Source of the DNA: an uncultured Bacteroidales bacterium
GTDB taxonomy: Bacteria > Bacteroidota > Bacteroidia > Bacteroidales > UBA932
Reading direction: 5' to 3'
DNA: 64,000 nucleotides
Assembly (NCBI GenBank): GCA_900541925.1
Contig: UQMB01000010.1
Location: 36,629 to 100,628 of the forward strand
Part shown: positions 51,270 to 59,707 of the stretch, in pieces
How the letters are laid out: each line of letters opens with the position of its first letter
Numbering within the stretch: position 1 is the first letter of the stretch
Made by a program: the position numbers and the translations under genes
Notes under the pieces: model-generated
What the model was told of the DNA's origin: nothing
The model's input: only the letters and a program-made list of their open reading frames with translations
The model's database searches: none

Positions 51270-53207
51270 ATGAACTCTATCCTATTGAACCTGATGCTGG
51301 CGGTGCTCAGCTCTGTAAGCAGCCCCGACGGGAAGCTAAATGTATCTGTAAGTTCCATTGAATCAACGGGACAGGTGGTATATGGCGTTACCTATGAAGG
51401 CCGGACCATCATCGCCCCGTCCAGGCTCGGCCTGGTGACCGACCAGGTCGACTATACCGGACTTGAGTTTGTCGGGGCGGAGTCCGGGACGGTCATCGTG
51501 GACTACAGCCTCGACCGCATCAAACGCAGCCACGTGGGCCATGAGGCGTCGCAGGCCGTGATGCACTTCAAGAACCCGGACGGCCGCCTGCTGGACATCG
51601 AATGGCATGTGAGCGACAACGATGTGGCGTTCCGCTATTTCATCCCGCGCGACAGCGGGATCGGCAGCGTCAGGGTGATGAGGGAAGAGACCTGGTTCAA
51701 TTTCCCGGCGCACACCACGACCTATCTCTGCCCGCAGAGCGACGCGATGGTGGGGTGGAAGCGCTCCAAGCCGAGCTATGAAGAGTATTATGCTCCCGGC
51801 GCCCTGCTCTCGACCGCCTCGGAATTCGGACACGGATTCACGTTTCCTTGCCTTTTCCGGGTCGGCTCGGACGGCTGGGCTCTTGTCAGCGAGACGGGAG
51901 TCGACAGCCGCTACTGCGCGTCGCGCCTGAGCGATTACGTGGCGGGAGAGGGCTTCCGGATTGCATTCCCTATGCAGGAGGAGAACAACGGCAACGGCAC
52001 CTCCGAGCCGGCGTTCGCCCTGCCTGGCCACACCCCGTGGCGAACCATCACCGTCGGCTCGGATCTGGGCCCTGTCGTGGAGACCACAATCCCGTTCGAC
52101 GTGGTGGAACCGCGCTATGAGAGCGCGCACCGCTACGAGTTCGGCAAGAGCAGCTGGAGCTGGATACTCTGGCAGGACGCGAGCATCAACTACGATGACC
52201 TCAAGGAGTACATCGACCTGTCTGCCGCCATGGGGTGGAAGTACTCCCTCGTAGACAGCGGATGGGACAAGAATCCGGGCCGCGCCGGGGTGGAGGATCT
52301 GGTCCGGTACGCTGCTCTCAAGGGCGTGGACCTCTTCCTGTGGTATTCTTCGAGCGGATGGTGGAACGACATCGTACAGAGCCCGGTGGACATAATGTGC
52401 GACCCGATCGCGCGCAAGCGTGAGATGCGCTGGCTGCAGAGCATAGGCGTCAAGGGCATCAAGGTGGACTTTTTCGGCGGGGACAAACAGGAGACCATGG
52501 CCCTTTATGAGAGCATACTGAGCGATGCCGATGACCACGGGCTGATGGTGATATTCCACGGCTGCACCATCCCGCGCGGCTGGGAGAGAATGTATCCTAA
52601 TTATGTGGGCAGCGAGGCGGTGAGAGCTTCCGAGAACCTCGTGTTCTCGCAGTATGAGTGCGATATCGAGTCGCAGAGCGCCAGCCTCCATCCGTTCATC
52701 CGCAATGCGGTGGGCTGCATGGAGTTCGGCGGCACTTTCCTCAACAAGCGCCTGGAGAGGCGCAACGGCGAGCCGACTTCCGATGGCAAGGTGCTGGGCA
52801 GCATACGCCGGACGAGTGACGCCTTCCAGCTGGCCACGGCCGTGCTCTTCCAGAATCCGATACAGAATTTCGCGCTGGCTCCCAACAATCTTACCGATGC
52901 TCCGGCGCTTGCCATGGACTTTCTGCGTGAAGTGCCGGTGGAGTGGGACGAGACCTTGTATATTGACGGTCTGCCGGCGGAGAATGCCGTCCTTGCCCGC
53001 CGCAGCGGGGATGTCTGGTATGTCGGGGCAGTCAATGCTTCCGAGAAGCCTTTGAGGCTTGATGTAAGGGCTCTTGAGGCCCGTCTTGGCGGAGCGGCCA
53101 GGGTGATATGCTCTGTCAAGGGAACTCTCTCCGAGGTGCCGGTGACCAAAAAACCGCTCCTCATCCCGAAGGACGACGGAGCGGTAGTGATCATAAGGAA
53201 GAAGTAG
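51270..53207 (+). CDS. GH97-family glycoside hydrolase (probable retaining alpha-galactosidase-type)
   Basis: The 645-residue protein has a short N-terminal hydrophobic leader and GH97 architecture: an N-terminal beta-supersandwich (20-280), a (beta/alpha)8 domain (290-560) and a C-terminal beta domain. YSLVDSGWDKN and GIKGIKVDFFGGDKQ place an Asp at the position of the nucleophile of retaining GH97 members, while HGCTIPRGWERMYPNYVGSEAVR is the characteristic acid/base region. It likely releases alpha-galactose or a similar terminal sugar from plant glycans. It is convergent with the DUF4861 gene, 3 nt away. Confidence 0.9.
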   Translation: MNSILLNLMLAVLSSVSSPDGKLNVSVSSIESTGQVVYGVTYEGRTIIAPSRLGLVTDQVDYTGLEFVGAESGTVIVDYSLDRIKRSHVGHEASQAVMHFKNPDGRLLDIEWHVSDNDVAFRYFIPRDSGIGSVRVMREETWFNFPAHTTTYLCPQSDAMVGWKRSKPSYEEYYAPGALLSTASEFGHGFTFPCLFRVGSDGWALVSETGVDSRYCASRLSDYVAGEGFRIAFPMQEENNGNGTSEPAFALPGHTPWRTITVGSDLGPVVETTIPFDVVEPRYESAHRYEFGKSSWSWILWQDASINYDDLKEYIDLSAAMGWKYSLVDSGWDKNPGRAGVEDLVRYAALKGVDLFLWYSSSGWWNDIVQSPVDIMCDPIARKREMRWLQSIGVKGIKVDFFGGDKQETMALYESILSDADDHGLMVIFHGCTIPRGWERMYPNYVGSEAVRASENLVFSQYECDIESQSASLHPFIRNAVGCMEFGGTFLNKRLERRNGEPTSDGKVLGSIRRTSDAFQLATAVLFQNPIQNFALAPNNLTDAPALAMDFLREVPVEWDETLYIDGLPAENAVLARRSGDVWYVGAVNASEKPLRLDVRALEARLGGAARVICSVKGTLSEVPVTKKPLLIPKDDGAVVIIRKK

Positions 53208-53210
53208 AGC

Positions 53211-54083
53211 CTATCTCTTTTTTCTCATATAGGAGATGAACTTGGCCTCGCTGCCCAGTTCATCTTCTTTTATGGAAGCGGCCACCACTTCTGTGGAGAT
53301 TTCCGTGGCAGGCTTTGAGATGAGGCGCACCATGTCGCCGGTCTTCTCCGTGCTCTCGAATTTGCGCGGGCTGAACCACATGCCAGCTCCGAGAGGAGAC
53401 GGGGCCGCCGAGACGTCGGCAGGATGTACGCCCCATACGGCTATGTAGTTGCGCCCGTACTCCACGGTCTCGCCCTTGTGGTAGTTGACTCCGGTGAGGA
53501 ACTGCACCTTCTTGCCGTTCAGTTCGCGGCCGATGACCTTTGCGATGCGGCTGTTGTCCTTCATCTCGATGCGGATGAGGATGTCCACGCTCTCTCCTTT
53601 GTACTCGACTCCATAAGCCACCATCTCGGCGAACGAGCCGCCGCGGATCTGGCCGACTCTCGCGGTGCGGCCTTTGGTGGCCTTGAGCTTGACTTCCTCG
53701 GAGCCGTCCCAGAGGGCGATGCCTCCGAGCCCGACCGTGCGGCCTACCAGATACTCATCGCAGCCCGCGCCTTCTTCCGCCTGCTGCTTGTCTGTAGGGT
53801 ACCAGAGGTATTTGGCCAGTTCCATCTGCTTGCCGCTCTTGGAGTAGACGTCGATGGCTCCGCTGTCGTTGAAATAGATGCGGAGGGCGCAGTGGGAGTT
53901 CTCCACCGCCGGGCCGTGGTGTCCGACGAAGTTGTACTGGACGGCCTGCTGTGAGACTATCTCGCTTACCTGCAGGCTGTCTGCGCGCCAGAATAGGCTG
54001 GTCGCGGTCTGCGCCTTGCCCTGTGCGCAGAAGAGAAGTGTGCTTGCGGCTGCGGCGGCCGCGATGATTGTCGTGTGTTTCAT
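53211..54083 (-). CDS. DUF4861-family secreted protein
   Basis: The 290-residue protein has a signal peptide (LLFCAQGKAQ). It shows features of DUF4861, seen beside pectin-degradation genes in Bacteroides: YNFVGHHGPAVENSHCALRIYFNDSGAIDVY and YLWYPTDKQQAEEGAGCDEYLVGRTVGLGGIALWDG. It is shorter than the usual members of about 400 residues. Function is not established to my knowledge; a carbohydrate-binding or lyase-like role is possible. Confidence 0.75.
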   Translation of the reverse strand: MKHTTIIAAAAAASTLLFCAQGKAQTATSLFWRADSLQVSEIVSQQAVQYNFVGHHGPAVENSHCALRIYFNDSGAIDVYSKSGKQMELAKYLWYPTDKQQAEEGAGCDEYLVGRTVGLGGIALWDGSEEVKLKATKGRTARVGQIRGGSFAEMVAYGVEYKGESVDILIRIEMKDNSRIAKVIGRELNGKKVQFLTGVNYHKGETVEYGRNYIAVWGVHPADVSAAPSPLGAGMWFSPRKFESTEKTGDMVRLISKPATEISTEVVAASIKEDELGSEAKFISYMRKKR

Positions 54084-54103
54084 GATATGATTCTTGTGGT
54101 ATG

Positions 54104-54111
54104 CAAATGTA
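54104..54111 (-). promoter_or_regulatory. Candidate -7 box of the DUF4861 gene
   Basis: Minus strand TACATTTG, 20 nt before the ATG at 54083. On the plus strand a weaker TATATTTA (54124-54131) precedes the M64 gene by 6 nt. Confidence 0.4.
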
Positions 54112-54137
54112 GTGTTTTTTAAGTATATTTACCGGAT

Positions 54138-55421
54138 ATGAAAAGGATTTCTTTCATCTTGCCGTGCATCCTGCTTGCATTATGCATGGATGCGGCGCCG
54201 TTTGCCGGCGGGCGTTTCGAGGACAGGACGCTGCGTCTTGACTATATCTTCTCCGGCACGGACAAGACTTGCGACATCGCGCTCTCGCAGTTGCGGAGCA
54301 TTGACGGCTGGGCCGGGCGGCGTGCCAATCTGGACAAGCTTCCTCTGCGCGGAAACGGGCAGCTTACGATGACGGACAAGGCTACCGGAGACACCCTTTA
54401 CCGGACTTCGTTCTCCACCCTTTTCCAGGAATGGCAGGCCACCGAGGAGGCGACGCGGGTGCGCCGGAGTTTCGAGAATGTGTTTCTCGTCCCGATGCCG
54501 ACAGCGCCTGTCGAGATATGCGTCAGACTCTTTGATTTTCACGACAATGTCGTGGCTTCCATGTCCCACCCTGTGGATCCGTCGGACATATTGATAAGGC
54601 CGGCGGGAGGCTGGTCGCCTGATCATGGGGCCGCCGCCGGGAAGGACGGGGAGGGCTGGCGCGTGCTTCACCACGGCGGCTCCCCGGAGGATAAGATAGA
54701 TGTGGTCATCCTTGCCGAGGGATATACGGCTTCTGAGATGGAGACTTTCTACCGTGATGCCGAAGCCGCCGTGAGGAGTCTCTTCGCCCACGAGCCTTTC
54801 GGGGAGCTGAGGGACTGCTTCAATATCGTCGCCGTCGGGGCTACGTCCGCGGACAGCGGGGTGAGCGTGCCGCGTGAGGGGGTCTGGAAGGACACGGCCG
54901 CCGGCTCGCACTTCGACACTTTCTATTCGGACCGCTATCTCACCACGCCGCACCTCTTCCGTATGCACGACGCCCTTGCCGGTGTGCCTTATGAGCATAT
55001 CATAGTGCTTGCCAACACCGACACCTATGGCGGCGGCGGAATCTATAACTCCTACACCCTCACGACCGCGCATCACAAGGCGTTCGCTCCGGTAGTGGTG
55101 CATGAGTTCGGTCACAGCTTCGCGGGTCTGGCGGACGAGTACGCCTACGACGACCAGTTCGTTGAGTATTATTACCCGGACACCGAGCCGTGGGAGCAGA
55201 ACATCACCACCAAGGCGGATTTCGGGTCCAAGTGGGAGGACATGCTCGGCAAGGACGGGGTCGGACTTGTCGAGGGGGCCGGATACCAGAGCAGGGGAGT
55301 GTGGCGGGCCTGCGGAGATTGCCGCATGCGCACCAACTCCGCTCCGGAGTTCTGTCCTGTGTGCCGCAGGGCGATAGAAAGGTTGATCCTTTTCTATACA
55401 GAGACCCCCAAGGCCTCATAG
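54138..55421 (+). CDS. M64-family metallopeptidase (IgA-peptidase-like)
   Basis: The 427-residue protein has a signal peptide (ending near CMDAAPFAGG). An N-terminal beta domain (25-160) is followed by the M64 catalytic domain with DVVILAEGY, the zinc motif VVHEFGHSFAGLADEY (HEFGH plus Asp/Glu) and a C-terminal Cys-rich segment ACGDCRMRTNSAPEFCPVC. Family members cleave IgA or other host glycoproteins in gut Bacteroidota. The mature protein is probably secreted or periplasmic. It is monocistronic and ends at a GC-rich hairpin shared with the convergent transglutaminase gene. Confidence 0.9.
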   Translation: MKRISFILPCILLALCMDAAPFAGGRFEDRTLRLDYIFSGTDKTCDIALSQLRSIDGWAGRRANLDKLPLRGNGQLTMTDKATGDTLYRTSFSTLFQEWQATEEATRVRRSFENVFLVPMPTAPVEICVRLFDFHDNVVASMSHPVDPSDILIRPAGGWSPDHGAAAGKDGEGWRVLHHGGSPEDKIDVVILAEGYTASEMETFYRDAEAAVRSLFAHEPFGELRDCFNIVAVGATSADSGVSVPREGVWKDTAAGSHFDTFYSDRYLTTPHLFRMHDALAGVPYEHIIVLANTDTYGGGGIYNSYTLTTAHHKAFAPVVVHEFGHSFAGLADEYAYDDQFVEYYYPDTEPWEQNITTKADFGSKWEDMLGKDGVGLVEGAGYQSRGVWRACGDCRMRTNSAPEFCPVCRRAIERLILFYTETPKAS

Positions 55422-55429
55422 TTGAGGCG

Positions 55430-55451
55430 GCCGGGCTGGCCTTTGCCCGGC
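55430..55451 (+). terminator. GC-rich hairpin between convergent genes
   Basis: GCCGGGC (55430-55436) pairs with GCCCGGC (55445-55451) 8 nt after the M64 stop codon, with only a weak U-rich stretch (AGTTTCTTTT) further on. Confidence 0.45.
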
Positions 55452-55463
55452 GAGAAGTTTCTT

Positions 55464-57746
55464 TTACAGTTGCGGCAGGATGGTCGCCAGACGCGTCCCG
55501 AGGGATGTGTCGTAGCCTTCGCTATAATATATGATGCGGCCGAAGCTGTCGCAGAGCGCCGTGACCGGGAGAGAGTTGCGGACGGATTCCGTGCCTTCGC
55601 GCAGCATTCCGGCCACCTTGCCGTCCACATCCGTGCCGTGGATGACATTGTCCAGCCCCTCAGGGCGTATGCCGCCGAGGATGAGAACCTTCCGTCCCCA
55701 GGAGTTGAGAGCGTCAGCGTTCTCTTCCAGCTGTCTGCGCAGATGCAGGCTCGGCTCGTCGTTGCTGCCTGTCACGCAGATGAGGAAGTAGCCCCGGCCT
55801 GTGGCTGAGAGTATAGACTGCTGCGCCCCGCTTCCTTCGGCGAGGAAACCCGTCTCGGCGTCCATGGCTCCGATGACCTGCGGCTTGTCTTCCGAAGCTC
55901 TGAGTATCAGAGGCTTCACGGTGCTGCGCTCCGGGCTGACAGGGAACATCTCCACATGCGCCCTGACGCTGCCGTCAGCCATTCTCATGCCACTGCACAG
56001 CATATAGTAGCCTTCCGGGAGGGAGTACTGTCTCCGGAGCGGCTCGAATTCGTCGAATTCGCACAGGCTCAGGCCGTCGGCGCTGACGGCGGACAGGGTG
56101 AAATGGCGGAAGTACTCCGGGGTCTTGACGGCGCCGTTGTCGTCGTATTTGAGGATGAGGCGTCCTTCTTTCGGGGTTTCACCCGCCCCTGACTCGAAAT
56201 CTACATCGTTCCACTCGGAAGATGCGGACCTGAACTGTACGGCTGCCGTGACTGGGTTGATGCGCGCCGGGAAGCCGAGGCTTCGGCATAGAGCCACGAA
56301 GAATATGTCCCTTGACTTGGTGTCGGCCATGCGTGAGCGCCAGACGGCGAACGGAGGGATCCTGAGCCCCTGGGGGTTGCGTGCACTGTCGACCCTGATG
56401 CTGTCTTTGACCCATGCGGCCGCGTCTTCCGGGGAATGCAGGCGTGCGCCTATGCCAGAGGCGAGAATCTCCTTGCGGTATGGATACAGCATCTCCCGCT
56501 CCACGCGCGGGCAGATGACATATCTGTCCTCGCTGGAGGAAGTCTCGCGGACGTCGCTCAGGACATCGGCGCTGATGTCGATTTCGTCTTTCTCGCTGAT
56601 GTACAGTTCCGGAGCCGATGTCCTCGGATGCGGGTGCGAGGTTCTGATGGAGTCTTCTCGGGCGAGCCTCAGGGCATTCGCTTCCTTCTGCTCCGGGGTG
56701 GAGTTGTCCGGGAGAGGCTTCTCTGCCGGCGGGATGATGTCAAGGTCGAAACTGTAGTCTTCCCCGAATCGCTTGTCGAGCACCACTGTCCCTCTGCCGT
56801 CACGGACGGCGCCTATGCCGAAACGGTCGCCGTCCGAAGCCCAGACGATGATGTCGCCGACTCCCGTGTCGAGGCTTGCCCTGCCTTGTCCGTCCGAGAC
56901 GCAGCGGGCGACGGTGTAGAACTCGGCGTAATTGTAGATCTTGAATTCCACATCAGCTCCAGTCACCGCCTTGCCTTCGCCGTCGGTGATGACGACTTCA
57001 GTCCTGCGGCTCGGGATGTAACCCTTGATTACATTGATCTCTGTGTAGGCCAGGGTGCGGCTGATCACATCCTCCGGGCCGTCATAGTCATGGCCGTATA
57101 CCTTGGTATGCAGGAGCATCGCCCTGGACACGGGTGCGTTGAACCATGCCAGGTCTAGCACCGGCTCGGGCTCGCAGGCTCCCATGAAATGCCATTTGCC
57201 GTCTGCCCAGACCTCGACCCAGGCGTGGTTGTCGTCGGTGTGTGCCCATCTGGGGGTGTAGACCTGACGCGCCGGGATGCCTGCGGCCCGGAGCGCTGCG
57301 ACCGCGAGCACCGACTCTTCCCCGCACCTTCCGAGTCCGGAGCGGATGGTGGCCATAGGGCCGAGCGTCCGCCCGTCGGAAGGACGGTAAGTGGCCTGTT
57401 CGTGGCACCAGTGATTGATCTCCAGAGCGGCGTCAGCGAGGCTCATCCCCTTGACGCGGCTGCACAGCGTGTCCGCGTATACGATGCGGAAATCATCGAG
57501 GTCCTCGTTGTTGACCCGCAGCGGCAGGACGAAGTGCAGGAACTCCCTCTCCGGGATGTCCCAGCCCATGCGGTCGCGCACCTGCAGGGTCTTGGCCACA
57601 TTCTCCTCCCAGTATTCCCGGGGGAACACCAGCGAATCCGGCAGCGGCATGGACGCGTACAGGAAATCAACATAATCTCTGTGGCCTGGTCTGCAGGCCG
57701 TCGCCAATACGGCGAGCAGCAATGCTGCTAAAGTCTGGTGGCGCAT
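55464..57746 (-). CDS. Transglutaminase-like lipoprotein with C-terminal thioredoxin-fold-like domain
   Basis: Started at the ATG at 57746, the protein has 760 residues and a lipoprotein signal (AVLATACRPG, Cys18). The transglutaminase-like core holds SGLGRCGEESVLAVAALRAAG (Cys141) and DDNHAWVEVWADGKWHFMG (His174). A beta-sandwich region (about 235-350) follows, then a second block (about 420-620) and a C-terminal part (about 650-760, GYFLICVTGSNDEPS, ALCDSFGRIIYYSEGY) resembling a redoxin fold without a CXXC pair. Family members may be proteases or cross-linkers; the substrate is unknown. Its start overlaps cutC by 19 nt, last in a minus-strand operon with GH29 and CutC. Confidence 0.8.
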   Translation of the reverse strand: MRHQTLAALLLAVLATACRPGHRDYVDFLYASMPLPDSLVFPREYWEENVAKTLQVRDRMGWDIPEREFLHFVLPLRVNNEDLDDFRIVYADTLCSRVKGMSLADAALEINHWCHEQATYRPSDGRTLGPMATIRSGLGRCGEESVLAVAALRAAGIPARQVYTPRWAHTDDNHAWVEVWADGKWHFMGACEPEPVLDLAWFNAPVSRAMLLHTKVYGHDYDGPEDVISRTLAYTEINVIKGYIPSRRTEVVITDGEGKAVTGADVEFKIYNYAEFYTVARCVSDGQGRASLDTGVGDIIVWASDGDRFGIGAVRDGRGTVVLDKRFGEDYSFDLDIIPPAEKPLPDNSTPEQKEANALRLAREDSIRTSHPHPRTSAPELYISEKDEIDISADVLSDVRETSSSEDRYVICPRVEREMLYPYRKEILASGIGARLHSPEDAAAWVKDSIRVDSARNPQGLRIPPFAVWRSRMADTKSRDIFFVALCRSLGFPARINPVTAAVQFRSASSEWNDVDFESGAGETPKEGRLILKYDDNGAVKTPEYFRHFTLSAVSADGLSLCEFDEFEPLRRQYSLPEGYYMLCSGMRMADGSVRAHVEMFPVSPERSTVKPLILRASEDKPQVIGAMDAETGFLAEGSGAQQSILSATGRGYFLICVTGSNDEPSLHLRRQLEENADALNSWGRKVLILGGIRPEGLDNVIHGTDVDGKVAGMLREGTESVRNSLPVTALCDSFGRIIYYSEGYDTSLGTRLATILPQL

Positions 57747-58357
57747 AATCTTGTCCCGTGAAATTCGACCGCTCCGGTCAGTTCGTGTAAAGTGTCTATG
57801 TTTGAGGGTGTCACTCCGGCTCCCGGCATGATCGCGATCCTGCCGCCGGCCTTCTGTATAAGTTCCCGTATGAGGGGCGCGCCTTCCATGGCGCTCGGCT
57901 GCTGCCCTGAGGTGAGAATCCTGTCGAAGCCCAGTTCTATGATCTGTTCGAGGGCGAGGAACGGGTCTCGGCAGCAGTCGAACGCCCTGTGGAATGTCAG
58001 TCCCAGCCCGAGAGATCCGGCTTCGCGGACAAGGAGGCGGCAGGCGGCGAGGTCTATGTCTCCGGCCCTGTCCAGCGCTCCGACCACTACGGCTGCGGCC
58101 CCGCAGGCCGCGCATTCGCGGATGCTCTCCACCATCGCGGCGATTTCATCTTCAGAGTAGACGAATGAGCCGCCGCGCGGCCTGACCAGGACATTTATCG
58201 GCAGTCCGGTGGCTGTGCAACGCGTGATTTCGTCTGATGACGGCGTCGTGCCCCCGACCTCAAGATCGCGGCACAGCTCCGCTCTGGCGGCCCCGCCGGC
58301 CCTTGCTGTCAGGACATCCGTAAGACCGGTGCAGCAGCGCTCGAGGATGTAGTTCAT
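57728..58357 (-). CDS. cutC: CutC-family protein
   Basis: The 209-residue protein is shorter than E. coli CutC (about 248) but has the TIM-barrel family signatures: RAGGAARAELCRDLEVGGTTPS, VRPRGGSFVYSEDEI, GLTFHRAFDCCRDPFLALEQI, DRILTSGQQPSAMEGAPLI and IMPGAGVTPSNIDTL. CutC was linked to copper homeostasis, though the biochemical role is unsettled. The stop overlaps the transglutaminase-like gene and the start overlaps GH29 by 4 nt (ATGA). Its presence between two exported proteins suggests only co-transcription. Confidence 0.9.
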   Translation of the reverse strand: MNYILERCCTGLTDVLTARAGGAARAELCRDLEVGGTTPSSDEITRCTATGLPINVLVRPRGGSFVYSEDEIAAMVESIRECAACGAAAVVVGALDRAGDIDLAACRLLVREAGSLGLGLTFHRAFDCCRDPFLALEQIIELGFDRILTSGQQPSAMEGAPLIRELIQKAGGRIAIMPGAGVTPSNIDTLHELTGAVEFHGTRLCATRL

Positions 58358-59682
58358 CGGAAACTGAGTTTGACGATTCTGTCCGGGCCAGGGCCGGAAG
58401 GTATCTGGAGCGTGAACCTGCCCTTGCCCTTCTTGAACTTCACCTCTCTTCCGTCTTCAAGCATGGTTGCGCCGGTGAGTTTGCGCCCGTTGTCCTCAAG
58501 CGTCAGCTCGCCTCTCTCCGGGTCCAGGATGTGCAGGTATGTCGTCTTGCCGTTTGCCGTGCTGACTCCCCACTCTCCGGAGTATTCTCCGGCCTGCGTC
58601 CCGTAGATGCTCTCCCCGTTGACTTTGAGCCACTTGCCCATCTCGCGCAGGCGGGATGCCGCCTCTTCCGGGATGGTGCCGTCAGGGCGCGGGCCGATGT
58701 TGAGCAGGAGGTTGGCGCCCTTGGCCGCTGTCCGCACAAGGTATTCTATCAGGAAATCGGCGCTCTTGTAGTCCGTGTCCTTGATCCTGTATCCCCAACT
58801 GCGGTTCATGGTCTGGCAGGTTTCCAGCGGCAGGCGGGAGATTTCCTGGCCGGAGAGGCCAAACTCGTTCTGTCCCGGGAGGTCGCGCTCGAATATCTGG
58901 ATATCCTCCCCCTCGAACGGGAGGAGGTGGTGATTGTTGCCTATAAGGCATTGTGGCTGAAGTCTGTGTATGAGTTCGTACTGCTCGCTGAGATTCCAGA
59001 TGGCGGGCTGGTCCTCTCTCGGGAAAGCGTCCTTGTCCCATACGCCGTCGAACCAGACGGCGCCGATCTTGCCGTAGCCTGTGAGGAGCTCGGTCAACTG
59101 GGCGTTTATGAATTCCATGTAGTGCTCCCAGTCCCCGTCCTTGCCCTCCGGCCTGCCTGTCCCCGTGCCCGTCCTCCCGAGCGGGTAGTAGTCCGTGCGC
59201 CCCCAGTCCAGATGAGAGTAGTAGAGATGCAGCTGCAGGCCCTCTCTCCCGAGGGCGTCGGCGAGTTCCGCGAGGATGTCTCTGCGGAACGGTGTGGCCT
59301 TGAGGATGTTGTATTCACTGGCTTTGCTGTTGAACATTGAGAACCCGTCGTGGTGGCGGGTGGTGAAAGTGACATATCGTGCACCGGATTCCCTGAACAG
59401 CCGAGCCCATTCCGCGGCGTCGAACCGTGACGGGCAGAATCCCGCCGCGAGGTGCGGGTATTCACGGTAGTCGATGTCCTCGTTCTGCATCACCCATTCC
59501 CCCCGGCCCAGCATGGAATATATTCCCCAGTGGATGAAGATTCCGAAGCGCGACTCCTCGAACTGCTTCCTGGCCAGGAGGTTGTCTTCGGATGGGATGT
59601 AGCCCGGCTGTGCCGCTGCGGGCACGGATAATCCCGCTGCCAATGCGGCTGCGGCAATCATGGATATGAATCTGGTTCTCAT
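58354..59682 (-). CDS. GH29-family alpha-L-fucosidase
   Basis: The 442-residue protein has a signal peptide (LSVPAAAQ). GH29 features are FGIFIHWGIYSMLGRGEWV, YVTFTTRHHDGFSMFNS, LYYSHLDW, and AVWFDGVWDKD with Asp212 as the likely nucleophile. A C-terminal beta-sandwich starts near residue 345. The enzyme would release alpha-fucose from plant (xyloglucan, RG-II) or host glycans. It lies 26 nt after the AspT-type gene and overlaps cutC, all on the minus strand. Confidence 0.92.
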   Translation of the reverse strand: MRTRFISMIAAAALAAGLSVPAAAQPGYIPSEDNLLARKQFEESRFGIFIHWGIYSMLGRGEWVMQNEDIDYREYPHLAAGFCPSRFDAAEWARLFRESGARYVTFTTRHHDGFSMFNSKASEYNILKATPFRRDILAELADALGREGLQLHLYYSHLDWGRTDYYPLGRTGTGTGRPEGKDGDWEHYMEFINAQLTELLTGYGKIGAVWFDGVWDKDAFPREDQPAIWNLSEQYELIHRLQPQCLIGNNHHLLPFEGEDIQIFERDLPGQNEFGLSGQEISRLPLETCQTMNRSWGYRIKDTDYKSADFLIEYLVRTAAKGANLLLNIGPRPDGTIPEEAASRLREMGKWLKVNGESIYGTQAGEYSGEWGVSTANGKTTYLHILDPERGELTLEDNGRKLTGATMLEDGREVKFKKGKGRFTLQIPSGPGPDRIVKLSFR

Positions 59683-59707
59683 AGGGCGAATATAGTGATT
59701 TTTGTTG

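Noticed and set aside
57747..58115. Upstream extension of the transglutaminase-like gene.
   Set aside because: It lies inside cutC and would remove the lipoprotein signal that starts at 57746.
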